A stretch of DNA of 64,000 nucleotides from Hirudo medicinalis. Its lineage: Eukaryota; Annelida; Clitellata; Hirudinida; Hirudinidae. The translations under genes and the position numbers were made by a program. This document shows, one piece after another, positions 33,001 to 46,448 of the stretch. The DNA lies in NCBI GenBank assembly GCA_011800805.1, contig MPNW01000211.1, positions 30,016 to 94,015 on the forward strand, read 5' to 3'. How positions within the stretch are numbered: the first letter of the stretch is position 1; every line of letters starts with the position of its first letter. The notes beneath the pieces are model-generated. The model saw only the letters and a list, made by a program, of their open reading frames with translations. It made no database searches and was not told the origin of the DNA.

Positions 33001-35589
33001 GCCAATCCAAGGCAGGAATCGACGAAAAACCTTTATGAGGGCGAACATAAACTTGTGGCAGAAATTGAGGCATTTTAATGGTGTCATTTGGTTGTCCTCC
33101 ATGCAGTTCTCTTTGGTGCAGACTATGGCGTCACCATAGCAACCCTCGTAATATGGCAGCTGAACGTTGACTGGCAATTAATTAATACAGAAGTTCAATT
33201 ATCTTCAAATTAATTCCAAATGGCGAATAAAACTATCCCATACTGCTGCTTAGATCAACGTTGATAATAATTTATCGACGAAAAATATTATAATACACAC
33301 AATTAATTACGGGATAAATTACCTCGTTATAATTATAATAATAATTATTATATTCATAGTTATAATTATAATAATAATATTAGTTGAAACGTTTGTGAAC
33401 ACGAACAAGACTGTTTTAATAAAGTGTTTCAGATTACAAAAGAAGTATTAATAATTAAGAATAAGATAAAAATCATATTAAATGGAATTTTAAAAATTCA
33501 ATCAGGGCTTGACATTAATTTCTAACCGATATAAACCGAATAACCCTTTTTGCCGCCGCAGTACCTCCCAGGATTGGTGGGACAGTTGAAGTAGCACCTA
33601 TTTGGCGCTATTTCTTCTTTCTGCATGTAGGAGTTGGTACAGCGACATCTTTTCTCCTTCAAGACAATATAAATTTATATGTATAAAAATTATTTTTAAT
33701 AAATAAATGTCTGACTTTAGTTATTATTATTATTATTATAATTATTATTATTAAAGTGCTCAAATTGCTTTCTTATTTATAATTTCACTTAAAACCAGTC
33801 AAGGCTTAAACTGAAAGATCCAAAAATTGAATTTACACAAATTAAAACCAGCCTCATGTCTCACCTTCATAAACGCAAAGCCGTAGTTACGACACAGGTG
33901 CCCGCAAGTTTCGATACTGTGACCTTCTCCAGACCTCCTGAAGTTACCATTCCCATAGCATCCACGATATATCATGACATTTGTGTTACTCTCTCCTAAG
34001 CCTGGAAGAAGAGAAGAATTAGATAAGATGTTGATGGAAATTGATCAACTGCTAAATTCATTGATCTGATCTGTTGTAACCAACGGTCAAGGCAAAGGTA
34101 GGCAACGAAAGTAGCATGATTTGACTGATCCTTCAAGTCAAGACAGAAATTGTTCACTCGCTCCAAATCCAGGATGGAGTGATCTTATAACATTTCTAGG
34201 TTGTCATCTTCTTTCAGAAAATCTAACAATTTTTTCAATCTGACACCAAGCCAGGTCATTAACCCCAACCCTGACCCTAACCATAACCTCTAACTTCTAA
34301 ATATTTGTTGCCTCTCTTTTTACCCATAATGGCAATAACTCCACTCCCTCCTGATAACAGATTGCTCGTTCATTTACAACCAAGGTGCCAACAAATGAGC
34401 ACAATTCTGGCCGTAACTATTCTGGCAAAACTTATTCCTAAAAATCAATTAATTATACTAAACATGAATTTAAAAAATACCGATGGAGTGAACTTCAATT
34501 TCTGCAAAAGTGTATCCGTGGTTCAATGGAGATACCAATTCGACTATCGAGAAATAGCTACCCGGCCAGCCCATGCAGTTGACCCTGTTGCCCATCATAT
34601 ACTTTGGCGTCACGGCTTGCCTAGGATACATACCACAATTCGTTTGCTCTTGGAGAGAATTTTTGAGGTAGGCCGAGAAATAATCCCAATTCCCTTTCAA
34701 ATTGTTATGTTCCACATTGAGTATCAAATATTGGTTGCCTTACTTACCTATTTAAACCTTGATATTGTTATCAATCGGTGATTAATTTTTTGTTGAATCA
34801 TAAGTAAGTATGCAATCATAAACATATCATTTGTATCGAATATGTATGTTTTACCAAATAGGAATGATTCAATTTATGTAGCGACACATGCCTAGTCTCA
34901 GAGATTTATAATTTAAAAATAATTTATTATATTATTATAAGTTAATACAATGCATCATTATATTATTTTAACAAGTCATTATAATTTATTACATTATTAC
35001 AAGTTATTATAATACCTATCGCAGTATTCTTGGTTCCTTCGTAGACAACAACATAGTGCACAATAAAAGATCCACCCAAGTAGATGTAGAGTTGACTGCA
35101 CGACACCTTAACTTGGACAGGGTTATTGATGCTGAGGTCGCCATCAGTGACTTTTTTGTTTAAAACCAGAGCACCACACGTGACGTTCTTGTTCAAGGCT
35201 ATGTTCACCCCGACCAATTCTGTGCGATGTGCGAAAGAAGTTTGGAGAAATTTCAATTTACTTGAATAAATTATTATAAATCAGCTATTTTGTAGTCTCA
35301 ATAACTCGTTGTTAATGTAATACAAACTTTAATTAATGATTTTAACACATGACAGAGAAAGTCGGCGATCATGAGTTGGTTTGATATTATGGACTACTAA
35401 AGCCGAAACTAATATCGTCCTCATGATGTCCTCATTTAATAATAACTTATTAATTATATATAATTATATTCAACAGCCGATTTGTCAAAGTGCATAATTT
35501 AGTTATAAGACTCGTTAGCTTCCAGGAAGATAAGTGATAGACTAACCGTTAATAGCTGCAGAGATCAAGATAGCTATTATGCCCAACAT
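30047..35589 (-). CDS. FWE-4: fucolectin-like/WSC/EGF membrane protein with Thr-rich stalk
   Basis: Exons 5' to 3': 35547-35589 signal peptide (MLGIIAILISAAIN); 35016-35219 and 34481-34693 lectin-like domain (GVNIALNKNVTCG, VTDGD, GNRVNC, FAEIEVHSIG); 33865-34001 and 33527-33656 WSC 1 (IYRGCYGNG, CGGKKGYSVYI); 33031-33170 and 32669-32798 WSC 2 (YYEGCYG, CGGSEFQAVYG); 32266-32394 six-Cys module; 31732-32040 stalk starting ILFDYEPTTTT, rich in Thr and probably O-glycosylated, fused to an EGF domain; 31123-31245 calcium-binding EGF (DINECLMSPC); 30408-30510 TM (VMYIFYITSFLLIGGLLAIYW). The final exon is uncertain: 30047-30056 would add only Thr-Lys before a stop and keeps phase, total 1671 nt. 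If instead the TM exon is read through without splicing, a second hydrophobic stretch follows, ending at about 30305. Everything upstream of the TM is intact. Confidence 0.82.
30555..30795. repeat. (ATT)n/(ATA)n low-complexity tract
   Basis: Nearly pure A/T with partial self-complementarity, in the FWE-4 intron before the TM exon. Confidence 0.85.
31421..31502. repeat. (TA)n microsatellite
   Basis: Three TA runs with short interruptions between the stalk and EGF exons of FWE-4. Confidence 0.9.
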
Positions 35590-36639
35590 TGATCGGCTTA
35601 AGTGTTCAAAAGGATAAATCCTTGCTACTGATTATCGCATTTCAAGTTTTGCTTATTATTTTTAATTCATTCCAAGTAAAACATTTCATTTATCATTTGG
35701 CAACGAATATGTAATTTTAACTAAAGAAATATATAAAGTACATTGATTTAAAGGTGATTTGTTTACGTCTCGTGCTTCACATTATTTTTTCCGTCGAAAT
35801 GTAAACAAGGCTGGCGTAATTTTAAAATTGACCTATACGCAACCAAAAGTTGAATAAAAAAATTATGAACATAAACAATTTAAAAGGAAATGAATTTGAT
35901 AATCGGAGTTTAAAGGAAGTGTTAATTATTATCCCACATTCCCACATCATTTTATGAGAACGGGCTGAACACCTTCCATCGACTCTCAGGATCTACTCAA
36001 AATAATAAAATTGAAATAAACAATAAACATCTTATAAACTATAATAAATAATTTATTAAAATCAAGTTATTAATGTTTCACAAATTCATTATTTATTAAA
36101 GTTATTCTTTTATTGAAATTACGTTCATTTATCGGCAGTCAATTAATAACTATTACAAAGCCGTTGCACGATTGTCTGCGGTTTTCCTGATAGAACTCCG
36201 GTTGTATTTCAAAAAACGTAATAATCCTGTTACAGTGCGATTACCAGAATAACTTTCGGAAGTCTGAGAGACTCAAAAATCGTATTAAAGTCAAATTATA
36301 GTTGCCATTGCCATAAACTTGTCATCATGTCACAGATTCTTAATTGAAAAGGGGCATATTCAAAGTTGGTGTTAGCTTCATGTTCAAAGTCTTGGTACCA
36401 AGTGAAAGTGAAATTGGTCTCTAAGTGAAAGACAGCTAAATAAATTGTTAGCACTGCTAATGTTTGTCAATGAAATTGTTCCCCAGACAATTAAAAAAAA
36501 GAAGAATTTATTTGTGACCGATTTAACAATATTTATCCACTTTTACTATCAATTACCCAATTCTAAACAAACGTTTGTCGAAAGTTGAAAGAAATGATAA
36601 TTCAAATCAGCACCGATGTTTTTCCAAGTTCTACTTTTT
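35590..36639. other. Intergenic between FWE-4 and the FWE-5 pseudogene
   Basis: AT-rich; no supported exon, RNA or element seen. It contains the FWE-4 upstream region and the FWE-5 3' flank. Confidence 0.4.
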
Positions 36640-39326
36640 TCCTCAAAATTGTTGTTCTACTACTGTGAGGTTTCGATTCGCTAGGTATCGATTGTAGAGT
36701 TGTCGGTTGATGTCGGATGGATGTTACCTCAACGAGTAAATGTTTATTTCATTAAATAACGCCTGGCCAAAAACATCAGAACCAGGACCAGTAACCAAGT
36801 ATTAGAAGAATGAGTAACGGTTTCCCAAAATCTTCTTCAACATGACTCTTATTAGCTGCACAAAATTAATGATCAATAGTTAAGCAGCATTTTGAGTAAT
36901 TAATATTTGTACAGGTATAATTGTAGTTGTTATTTTTCTTGCAACATTTACTGATTTATTTATCAGAATTACGGTTATTTATTAGCATAACATGATTGAT
37001 TCGATAGGTTTTAACAAGCAAATTAAAAAAAAAATTTTTAGAACATCTGTCCAAAGAATTGAATAACAATTTAAAAAATGGTTATCTTGATTGAAGTCCA
37101 TTGATCTGAATAACTCGCCTGTACATTTATCTTTATCTTTGACCTTTGAATATCCCTCCAAACATTCACAAATTGCTGACTGTTCCAAAACCTTGCATAT
37201 TGTGTTTGACTGATTTAAGCAAGGATTTGATTCCAGGCAGTCGTCTAATGCAGGACCGCTTGGTTCAATTGTAGTAGGTTCTACATCATCCGTTCCAATC
37301 TCTGTTTTAAAAAAATGAGTACAAGCTCTTGTGTTTAACATTGTAAAGCCATTTGTTTCATGACGTTGTCACATCCAAAGCAGCACCCTAATTACAGATA
37401 TGTTTTTTTTTCTAAGCAAATATATCGGATGTGCCTCATAAAACTTTAAACTTGCAATTATACATTTTTTTGAAAAATATTTCTAATGAACACTACATAA
37501 TTTGTTGAAAACTATAAAAGCTAAATTTGAAAATCAAAATTTAAAAAATTTGCCTGCAGCAGTGCATATGTGTGATCGTCACATGTTTGGATACATCTTG
37601 TCACCGTCATATTCTTCAAATGTTCAGAATCACCCGAACTATCGTATGGATTCTCCAAACATCCCAGATAATAGCGCATCGGAGGAGAGACTGATTTAAA
37701 ATATGTCTCAACTTAGGAAAAACATGTGGTGATTCCATTCATTTTGCAAATTAATCATCAGTGAAACACTTTCCATCACTAAATTCTTACCCAAATAGAC
37801 TGAGAAATGACCTTCACCACCGCATTGATTCAGGCGTCGCTACATTTTATGTCACATGTTTCCAGAGGTTTTGCATCGCTTTCCTGAACATTATTTCCAC
37901 ATGAACAGATTGTGGTTCCCTTTCCAAGAAATTTACATCTGTTTTGCTTAACTACGTCCAGGAATTAATGAAGATCAGATTTTATTTATAACTAAATGTT
38001 TGTTGCTTAAATCGTAGGAAAAATAGAGCATTGATTTTACATTGCGTGTCTTACATTAAATTAATTCAGTAAGTCAATAAAGCTCTCAATTTGAAACACA
38101 GAGAGTACAGAAAGCTTAATGCTAATCAACCTAATTTTGTGTTAAAGATTTTTAAAAATTGTCCGTAAACATCCATTAAAAGATAACATAACTATCAAAG
38201 TATTACTTGGATTCCAGCAAATGCGTAATTATCACGCAAGCAGAATAACTTTCAAGATTTCAAATCGTAATCAGCGACATTCGATCTTTCACCGAATTTT
38301 GAGTCAACCTCGGTAAATCAGAGCGTGCTCGGACGGACGATCTTTGCCTGACGATGCACGACACTAGTGAGTTATTTATGGCCAATAAAATGTAATTTGT
38401 ACAAGTAATAATAAGTAATAATACCAAGAGTGTGAACTTCAATCTCGGTAATATAAAGACCCTTGTTTTTGGCAGAAGTTAATTCCACTTTTGAGAAAAA
38501 CTTCTTTGAAAGCGCGCAATTAACTCTCAAGCCACGACCATCCTTTGTTTTCCCAGGGTACTTTGAAGAAGTCCAACTGACCTTCATCATTTCCTTGAAT
38601 TAAATGAAGTCATAAACGCTTGAATTTGTTGAACTTGAAACATCGGCAAAACAATACCAATGGTTTGCTTAAGAATTAAGATATGGGTTGTTCCAAAATG
38701 TTAGAAATAATATTTTGAGTGGGCAGTACGGTTGAGAAGTTTGTGTAAGCTCTCGAGGCTTTTGGTTAAGTTCTTTCATTTTGATTACAGCCAATTTATT
38801 TACGCTGTCTTTATAAGTTCAAGTACAAATGTTATTAACCTTAAATGAAGCTTACCATATCCTGCAAAAACAATGACGAAGTGTATGCTGTATAAATCAA
38901 CCAAATTAATTTCAATATAAGCATTCTTCTCGCAACTTTCTCTCAGAGCTTCCGCGTTTGTTTAATCACCATCAAATAACTTTTGGGATACAGACTTCGT
39001 GTTACAGAATTTGGCTTGTTTCAACAGAGCTATATTTTCTGCTAGAGTCCCTAAAAGAATTTAGCTAAATAATTGGATAATTAATGAATGCTACGTTTAA
39101 CAAACTTATAGACGTATTTCAGTGCGTTTACCAAGTTAAGCAGAACTATCTATGGTTATCCACAATATGACTTGAAGACACACACTTATTTAAAATTAAT
39201 TAATTAATTTAAAAATATTTGCACATTGATTTTTATATTTTTGTTTGTATTTCTTTATTTTAACCACAATTCACCTGCAATCGAATGCAGGACGAGGAAA
39301 TATATTTTTGCTCCATGCCAATTCAT
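36640..39326 (-). pseudogene. FWE-5: disabled paralogue of FWE-6
   Basis: The signal-peptide exon (39275-39326, MNWHGAKIYFLVLHSIA) is intact. The first lectin exon (38856-39050) has the same 195-nt length as in FWE-6 but an in-frame TAA (38962-38964) after FDGD. The second (38425-38593) is 38 nt shorter than FWE-6's and shifts frame. WSC1 exons carry a TGA at 38304-38306 and a one-base deletion giving TGA at 37830-37832. The WSC2 first half (37554-37690) and stalk-EGF exon (37119-37301) are still open, but the latter's donor GT has become GC. The second WSC2 half, six-Cys module and calcium-binding EGF exons are absent. The TM exon is frameshifted to TGA at 36776-36778, and the tail acceptor CAG has become CAA. 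With this many independent lesions it cannot encode a full-length receptor. Some stretches remain nearly identical to FWE-6. Confidence 0.9.
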
Positions 39327-40436
39327 GATCCTGATCTCAAAATCCGTGATTGTTTCACATCGATGTTGTTGGTAGATGTTGATGCCGAAGTTGTAGTCCT
39401 GCCGAAAGAAATGCAATTTGAATTAAATGGTTTGTTTATTGTTTTGATTGCCAACTTTATGACGTTTCAAAGAACTCGATTCGTCACTTTCCTCCGACGG
39501 ATCTGCGAGATTTCTTTTATGGAATGAAAACCTTGATCCAAAAAATTACAAATCGTTCTTACTCTACAATTCAAACCAAATATACTTAATATATGATAAT
39601 TAATATGTAGAATATAACTAATATCACTAAAAATGTTTTTTTTTAACCGTCTGGAACTCCCTACCAGACGAGGTATCTGCCTCGTACATAATCTCATGGT
39701 ATCTACCGGGACTTTTTCTCGATTCAAGTCGTTATTACATGAAACCGATTTAACGAACTTTTCAACAATTGCCGACGGAATGAATTGAAAAGAACAAAGT
39801 GTAACTATGCATACATATCTCGAAATTGATATCGCCCTTGGCTATCTCGAAATATCACTTTAAAACGACTCGTCTCGTCTTGAATGCCTATTGCCTCAGT
39901 CAGGAGTTCAAAGCCCAGCCGCTCGCAAGAGTTTCTATTACTAAGTAATTTTTGTCCCTTTGTCTGTGTGAGCAAGAGTGTCTTTATCACAGCCTTGCTA
40001 ATTAGTATGATCTCATGTGAACTCTAGCAATCTGGGCTATAAATGGCAACTGAGCAGACTATACTGGCTTTTTGGACATTGTGACCTTTCAGAGATCTAC
40101 TTGTTTATACATATATTTTAATCCGTTGTCATGTTAATAATGCTTAAAACTAAACTTAATATAAAATTAAAAATTGACCGTGTTGATTTATAGTCGCTAC
40201 ATTTTGGCGTCTTTCCATCCGATTATTAGAATCAACTCCAACTTTATTCATTTTTATTACGGTCCCACCAAAGTTTATCGAAAATTGAAAATTATTAATA
40301 ATAATTTAATATTAAATCCAGCATTTTGTCAGTATTGACTGCCCCAATCATGCCTTTGTGTCCTTATTGTAAGTTTGGATAGATTAAAAGTTAAAATCTT
40401 CTGTGTAGCTTACGAATTATTAAAAATGAATAGTGT
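39327..40436. other. Intergenic between FWE-5 and FWE-6
   Basis: Contains the FWE-5 upstream region and FWE-6 3' flank. A - strand open frame near 39467-39727 resembles no family I recognise; it could be old LINE sequence, but the match is too weak to call. Confidence 0.35.
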
Positions 40437-43400
40437 TCAAAGCACTGCTGTTGCAGAAGAACCAACTGTGGTCTTCGACATTTTGCTGGTTCTGGTTGAA
40501 CTACTGCTACGAGATTCGCTTCTGGACTTTGGTCTTGGAACGGTAAAGCTGTCGGATGATGACGGATGGATAATTATCTCAACGTGTAATTAATTTATTA
40601 AATAGTGTCAAACCATAACATCAGAGACAAGACCAGTAAGACCATGATCGGAAGTAGAATAAGTAACAACTTTCCAAAATGTTCCTGGTCATCAATATTA
40701 GTCTTGTTGACTGCACGAAATGAATGTTCAGTTGTTAAGCATTATTTTGAAATACGACACAAATACACGACACAAATTCTTTAACTCCTTTTTATCGCCA
40801 AAGCATTTTGACTCCGTAAAGCGCATATTGGTTTATTTGCATACTTGTTCATGGTTTATTTTTGGATATCCCCTTGCAATCAAAGGTAGAATAGCGTGAT
40901 TTAAATCCCTTGAGATTGACCCATGAGTCGATTTCATATTTTTTATACTTCAACTATTTGTGTCCAAATTCAATTTCGTTTCATCAGAAAAATAACAGAG
41001 CCCCAGTTCATCTCCGAATCCACCATCTCTTTTGCCCAGTTTAGTCGGACCTTCTTGTAAGATTCTCCGTTAGAAATGGTTTGTGCTGACGCTTAACAAA
41101 CTTCAGAAACCTTCTCTTCTGAAGGCATCTAAATATGGATGATCGACTTACTTACAAATTTAACTTATTTGTTAAGTATCTTATTGAACTAGACCCCTTG
41201 GAAGCTTCGTGTTGGACAACTCGTCTCTCAGGTTCAGTAAGTTTTTGAGGTGTTTCTGGAAAATTGTTTGTTCCATAACTTTCAGGATCATGCTAAAATC
41301 GGCTTACAACCTTTCTAGAGCGAACCCTCTTAAAAATCTCTTAAATTGATAAATTCAAATCTTTAAAGGCCTTAATTTGTAATTTTCAATATCATAAATT
41401 CTCTTTCCAGAACCCATCTATAATAACGTAAACTATCAGTGTTTTTATTACATAAGCAAATTATAGACATGAATACATCAGTATAGAGCCTTATTATAAT
41501 TAATAATTTCTGTTGTGAGTCCTTTAATAAATATTATTTCCTGGACAGGAATAGACCCCCATGTTTAGTGGTGAAAACCTCGATAAATAACATCAAAGGC
41601 ATTTATCGACGAAATCTCACTGACATTCAAATGTTATTCTATATTAATTAACTACGTGAATGATTTAAACGATATTTGGGTGAAAATTTAGTGCTAATTT
41701 AAAAGGTGATGTGTAAATTGCGTGATTCTCAAACCTGGGTCAAAATTATGCAACACACTGTGAATTGTAAAAACACAAATTAGTAATTACCATAGCACCT
41801 ATCATCAATTGATTTCAAAAATCCAAGCCTGCACTCGCATGAATAAGTACCATTCAAATTGATGCATTGTGTGTTATTGTCTTGGCATGGATTTTCCTGA
41901 CATTCGTCAATATCTAAAAAATAATATCTTTCATTAATGAATGATATTCTTTATTGTGAGTGTATTTGAATGTAACATTTATTTGTTTATTTTTGAGAAT
42001 GAGACTTATTTATTAGAACCGCATGATTTATTCAATAGATTTTGACCAGCATAATACAAAATCTTTTTAGAACATTCGACCAAACTATTTACTAAATAAG
42101 TTCCCGCAGAACGAGAAGCATTATCCTTCCACCTCAATATAAATTATAATCGCACATTGATGCTAATGATGAGGAATTAAATGTTCTACCTCACCTATAC
42201 AGTCTCCTGTATCTTCGTTCTTCAAATATCCCTCAATGCATTCACAAATTGCTTCATCATCGAATATCTTGCACTGTGTGTTTGGGTGATTTCGGCACGG
42301 ATTAAACTCCAAGCATTCGTCTAATTCCGGGCCGCTCGGTTCAATAGTAGTAATCTCCAACTCATCACTATCAATTTCTATACAAAATGCATGCACGTGT
42401 TATTGCATTCAACAGCACCGTATCGGCAGACGTGTTATTTATTTTTTTTAGCGAATATATCAAATATATCAAATGTGCTTCAGTAAAGTGTAAAATTACA
42501 TTTATAAATTTGATTGACAAAGTACTGTTATTTAGGATAATTAATTACAAATGCAAATAAAATTTAATTTGCAATTTTATAGGCCAATCTGAAAAATGTT
42601 CACCAAACTCTCTCAATATTCCTTATCTAAAAACACCACACCTTACCGCTCATACCACAGCCTAGAAGAACTGAAACATTGAACTGCAACAACATGTCGA
42701 ATACCTCTCCCAAAGCAGTGTCTTCCGACAAATCCTTCTTTACAAGCGCGAGAGCAATCTCCGTACATATCGTTCGAGTTTAAGCACTGGAACAGCTGGG
42801 AACATTTTATGAAGTCTCCCGAGCCTTGCTTGCAAGCTGTCCCAAGAGATGTGGTTAAGTAAATATAATAATAATAAATTGTGGTATTGTTAAGCTAGTA
42901 TTATTAAATTATTAGGTACTTGAAAATACAGAGGCATGTTCTACCCCTCCACACATGAAGTTTGTCGCTCCTCCGCATTTAGAATGGCATTTACTAATGT
43001 CTTCAGTATCGATTTTCTTAACCTTGATGTTATTTTTACAGGTGCAAGTATCACCGTTCTTGAAAATAAATAAATTAATTAATTAATAATGACTTTAATT
43101 AGTAATTTATTGTGTTGTACTTTTTGAGATATAATTTGTTGAGAGCTTTTTCAAAACTAGAATTTTCAAAATGAGTTAAATTTATGTCATTATGAAAAAT
43201 TGCCTGTAGTAGTGCATATCTGTGATCGTCACATGTTTGGATACATCTTGTCACCGTCATATTCTTCAATTGTTCAGAATCACCCGAACTATCGTATGGA
43301 TGCTCCAAACATCCCATGTAATAGGGCATCGGAGGATAGACTGATTTAAAATATGTCTCAACTTAGGAGAAGCATGTGGTGATTCCATTCATTTTGCAAA

Positions 43401-45214
43401 TTAATCATCAGTGTAACATTTTCCATCACTAAATTCTTACCCAAATAAACTGAGAAATGACCTTCACCACCGCATTGATTCAGGCCGTCGCTACATTTTA
43501 TGTCACACGTTTTCAGAGGTTTTGCATCGCTTTCCTGAACATTATTTCCACATGAACAGGTTGTGGTTCCCTTTCCAAGATATTAATATTTGATTTGTTC
43601 AACTACTTCCAGGAATTAATGAAGATACGCTATGCTGTTTAAGATCGTGGCAAGATCGAATAATAATAATAATAATAATGTAATAAATATTATTACATAA
43701 ATAGTTATATCTGTTATATAATATATATTTATAATGTAATTTATATAACATGTAATATAATATTAGGCTTATCTTAAATTAAAATTATTTCACTAAAGCT
43801 TAATAAACGATTAAACAAAGTTTATAAATATATAAAATAACTTTAAATTGTGTAATTTGACAGAGAATATAAAAATAAACATGTAATAAAAGTTAATATC
43901 ATTATCAAATCGGTGTCACTTTGAGTCCGGCAAATATGTAATTGTCTTTCAGGCATTGTGACCGGCAATGTTTCAAATCGTAATTTCCAGTTGCTGATTT
44001 TTCTCCGAATTTTGAGTAACAACCTCGGTAAATCAGAGCGTGCTCGGACGGACGATCTTTGCCTGACGATGCACGACACTAGTGAGTTATTTATGGAGGG
44101 AATCATGTGGAAGTTAAGACAATAATTCTACCGAGTGTGTGGATTTCAATCTCGTTAAGATAAAAACCCTTTCTTTTCATAGAAGTTATTTCTACTTCCA
44201 AGAAAAACACTTTTGAAGGCACACAATTAACTCTCAAAGCACGGCGAGACTTCGCTTTCCCGGGGTATTTTGAACACAAATCTTTGGGACTGGCCTTATT
44301 ATAGACATTGAAGAAATCCAACTGACCTTCATCATTTCCTTGAATTAAATGCAGTCATAATAAATTGGTTAAATTTGGCAAGAATATCGTAATAAACGAC
44401 TGATGTATTTGCAGATATTTGTTTTCCAGCAATTATTCAGTTCACGAGTTGCTGATACCACCCGCTAATACCACATTTTTGTTAAGTTATTTCTTTTTCC
44501 AGTTAGTTCATAGCAATCTCTTGAGGCTTATTTAGCGGATAGGAATGGTAATCTGGATTATTTATTTCTGTATGAGATCTGGCGAGGGTTTTGTATTTCC
44601 CTCGAGGAATTTTGGTTCTAATTTGCTTTTCATTCAGATGACGGCCACTTTATTTTCGATATCTTTGTAAGTTCAAGTTCAAATAAAATTAACTTTAGAT
44701 GAAGCTCACCATATCCTGCAAAAATAATGACAAAGTGTATACTATAGAAGGCACCCAAATTAATTCCAATAACAGCATTCTCGTCACAAGCGTCTGTTAA
44801 AGCTTCCGTGGATCGTCTATCACCATCAAATAATATTTGGGATAGAGATACCACGCGACAGTATTCACCAGTTTTCCCTAAAGCTATATTTACTGTTAGA
44901 GTCTCTGAAAGAAATTAGGTAAATAATTGGTTATGAAGTTAATTAATTAATTATAATAACTATAATATTAATTAATAATAAGTTAATGCTACATTTAACA
45001 AACAAATAGACGTAATTGAGTGCGTTTGAATAGTTAAGCAGGTCATTTGAAGTTGTCGTTAATTATAAGACTTGTAAGACTCATACTGGATTATTTAAAA
45101 ATATTTGCACATTCATTTTTTAAGTCTGTTTGTATTTATTTATTTATTTTACAACAATTTACCTGCAATTAATTGCAGGACGAGGAAATAGATTTCGGTT
45201 CTATGACAGTTCAT
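40437..45214 (-). CDS. FWE-6: complete fucolectin-like/WSC/EGF membrane protein
   Basis: Twelve exons, 1650 nt, 549 residues. 45163-45214 signal peptide (MNCHRTEIYFLVLQLIA); 44710-44904 and 44132-44338 lectin-like domain (VNIALGKTGEYC, LFDGD, ALRVNC, LNEIEIHTLG); 43920-44062 and 43441-43570 WSC 1 (IYRGCYS, CGGEGHFSVYL); 43204-43340 and 42920-43058 WSC 2 (YYMGCLE, CGGVEHASVFS); 42705-42836 six-Cys module (NDMYGDC, GFVGRHC); 42195-42377 acidic stalk (EIDSDELEITTIEPSGPELD) plus EGF; 41791-41913 calcium-binding EGF (DIDECQENPC); 40614-40710 TM (LLLILLPIMVLLVLSLMLW); 40437-40548 Ser/Arg-rich tail (SRSESRSSSSTRTSK). The intron inside WSC 2 has a GC donor (43203) that keeps phase and is conserved in FWE-5. 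All exon phases agree. It is the closest relative of the FWE-5 pseudogene. Confidence 0.9.
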
Positions 45215-45362
45215 AGAGGACACGTTCAGTTTCACAACGATACCATTGATTTCGAACTATTTTTTTCCGAGTTGGTTCTTAAATTAAGCGAATGTTGTAT
45301 CTGTTGTTTGTTTTTTGTTTTGATTGCCAACGAATGACGTTGCAAAGAAGCCTGACCAACTG

Positions 45363-45640
45363 CTCGACTTCGATATAATGTTATTAACAATAATAGTTCA
45401 TTTATGTGGCTCCTTATGTACAGCGTTGTAGGCAATTTGCCAGAGGCCATGTTTCTCGATTTATTGGAATCCTGAAGAGATGAATGTTCAGCTGCCTCTT
45501 GAAGAGCTCGAGTGTTGTTTGACAGCGAATGATAGGGAGCAGGTCGTTCCAGAAGCAGGCGAGGTATAGGATAAGCCTCGATTGACGATGGATAATCCAT
45601 GGAATTTAGAGCGTTAGGGCTCATGAAAGTTATAACTCGA
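45363..45640 (-). mobile_element. L2-like LINE 3' fragment
   Basis: On the - strand one frame reads FWNDLLPIIRCQTTLELFKR, then QLNIHLF, the typical end of a LINE reverse-transcriptase ORF. It is followed by a diverged 3' tail (acgctgtacataagg, aactattattg). The 161-codon open frame across the region is a different frame of the same relic. Confidence 0.7.
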
Positions 45641-46161
45641 TATCTTTGTATTTTGAAAGAATTAAACACGGCATTGTTTATCTTTTTAAAAACAGATTTT
45701 TTTTGCAATTTATGCATTTACAACACATTTAAACATAAATACATAAATACTAATTTTTCAATTATTAACTTTGTCTTTGACTTTTTTTTTCGATAAATTG
45801 GTATTTGCTTTTTCATTAATTTCTTTACCATACTTTTTAGAAATTAAATTCATTTAAAAAAATGTATTACTAATTAGTTCTTGAACATTATGATTAGATG
45901 TGCAAACATTTTCTTCAACAGGAAGTGATTCATCAGCAAGTACCCTACCTACCTTGAATTCAATCTTCATGGTTATTAGATGAGATGAATAGTTTTGAAC
46001 TGATTACAACCGTGCGTGTTTATTTAATTCTATCAACCTCCTCTGATCGACCATGAACCCAATCTGTTCATATTCCAAACTTGTTTCATCAAATAATGTT
46101 ATATAATTTTTTAACTGATTTGTATATGAACTTTTTCATCCTCATAACATTTATCACCATA

Positions 46162-46350
46162 TTATTGTTCATCATAACTTTGTAATCGCGCCAGAAGGTT
46201 TGACAATTGACTCATTGTCAGTAATTTGTTATCATCAATATCTTTCATGAAGGTTTTAGCCAATTTTTTGCCTTTATGATATACGGTAATATCAAACATT
46301 TCTGATACAGAAACCGAAGCTTCAATACCAGGAATACCATCACAAACTGT
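46162..46350 (-). CDS. Unrecognised open fragment preceded by a splice acceptor
   Basis: On the - strand a good acceptor (tatttattaacag) opens a frame of about 62 codons reading CDGIPGIEASVSVSEMFDI..., then VYHKGKKLAKTFMKDIDDNK, ending SYDEQ-stop. Composition looks protein-like and unlike the AT-rich surroundings. I do not recognise the family. No partner exon was found, so it may be the last exon of an unknown gene or part of a decayed element. Confidence 0.3.
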   Translation of the reverse strand, partial: TVCDGIPGIEASVSVSEMFDITVYHKGKKLAKTFMKDIDDNKLLTMSQLSNLLARLQSYDEQ

Positions 46351-46381
46351 TAATAAATAGATTTGGAGAATGTTGACGATG

Positions 46382-46448
46382 ATAATAATAATAATTAATA
46401 ATAGTTAATTTATAATGCGCCATTTGCATAGCGTCAGAGGCGCCTAAA
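46382..46448 (-). mobile_element. L2-like LINE 3' end with (ATT)n tail
   Basis: Near-identical to the tail at 15525-15592. It probably belongs to the same insertion as the reverse-transcriptase fragment to its right (46715-47105), with internal deletion. Confidence 0.75.

Noticed and set aside
34305..34781. 158-codon + strand open frame
   Set aside because: It runs antisense to the FWE-4 lectin exon, which has motifs, splice sites and correct phase.
39467..39727. Possible LINE or gene fragment near FWE-5
   Set aside because: No motif strong enough to assign a family; left as intergenic.
45232..45717. 161-codon open frame as a new gene
   Set aside because: Another frame on the same strand reads the end of a LINE reverse transcriptase; the long frame is a by-product.
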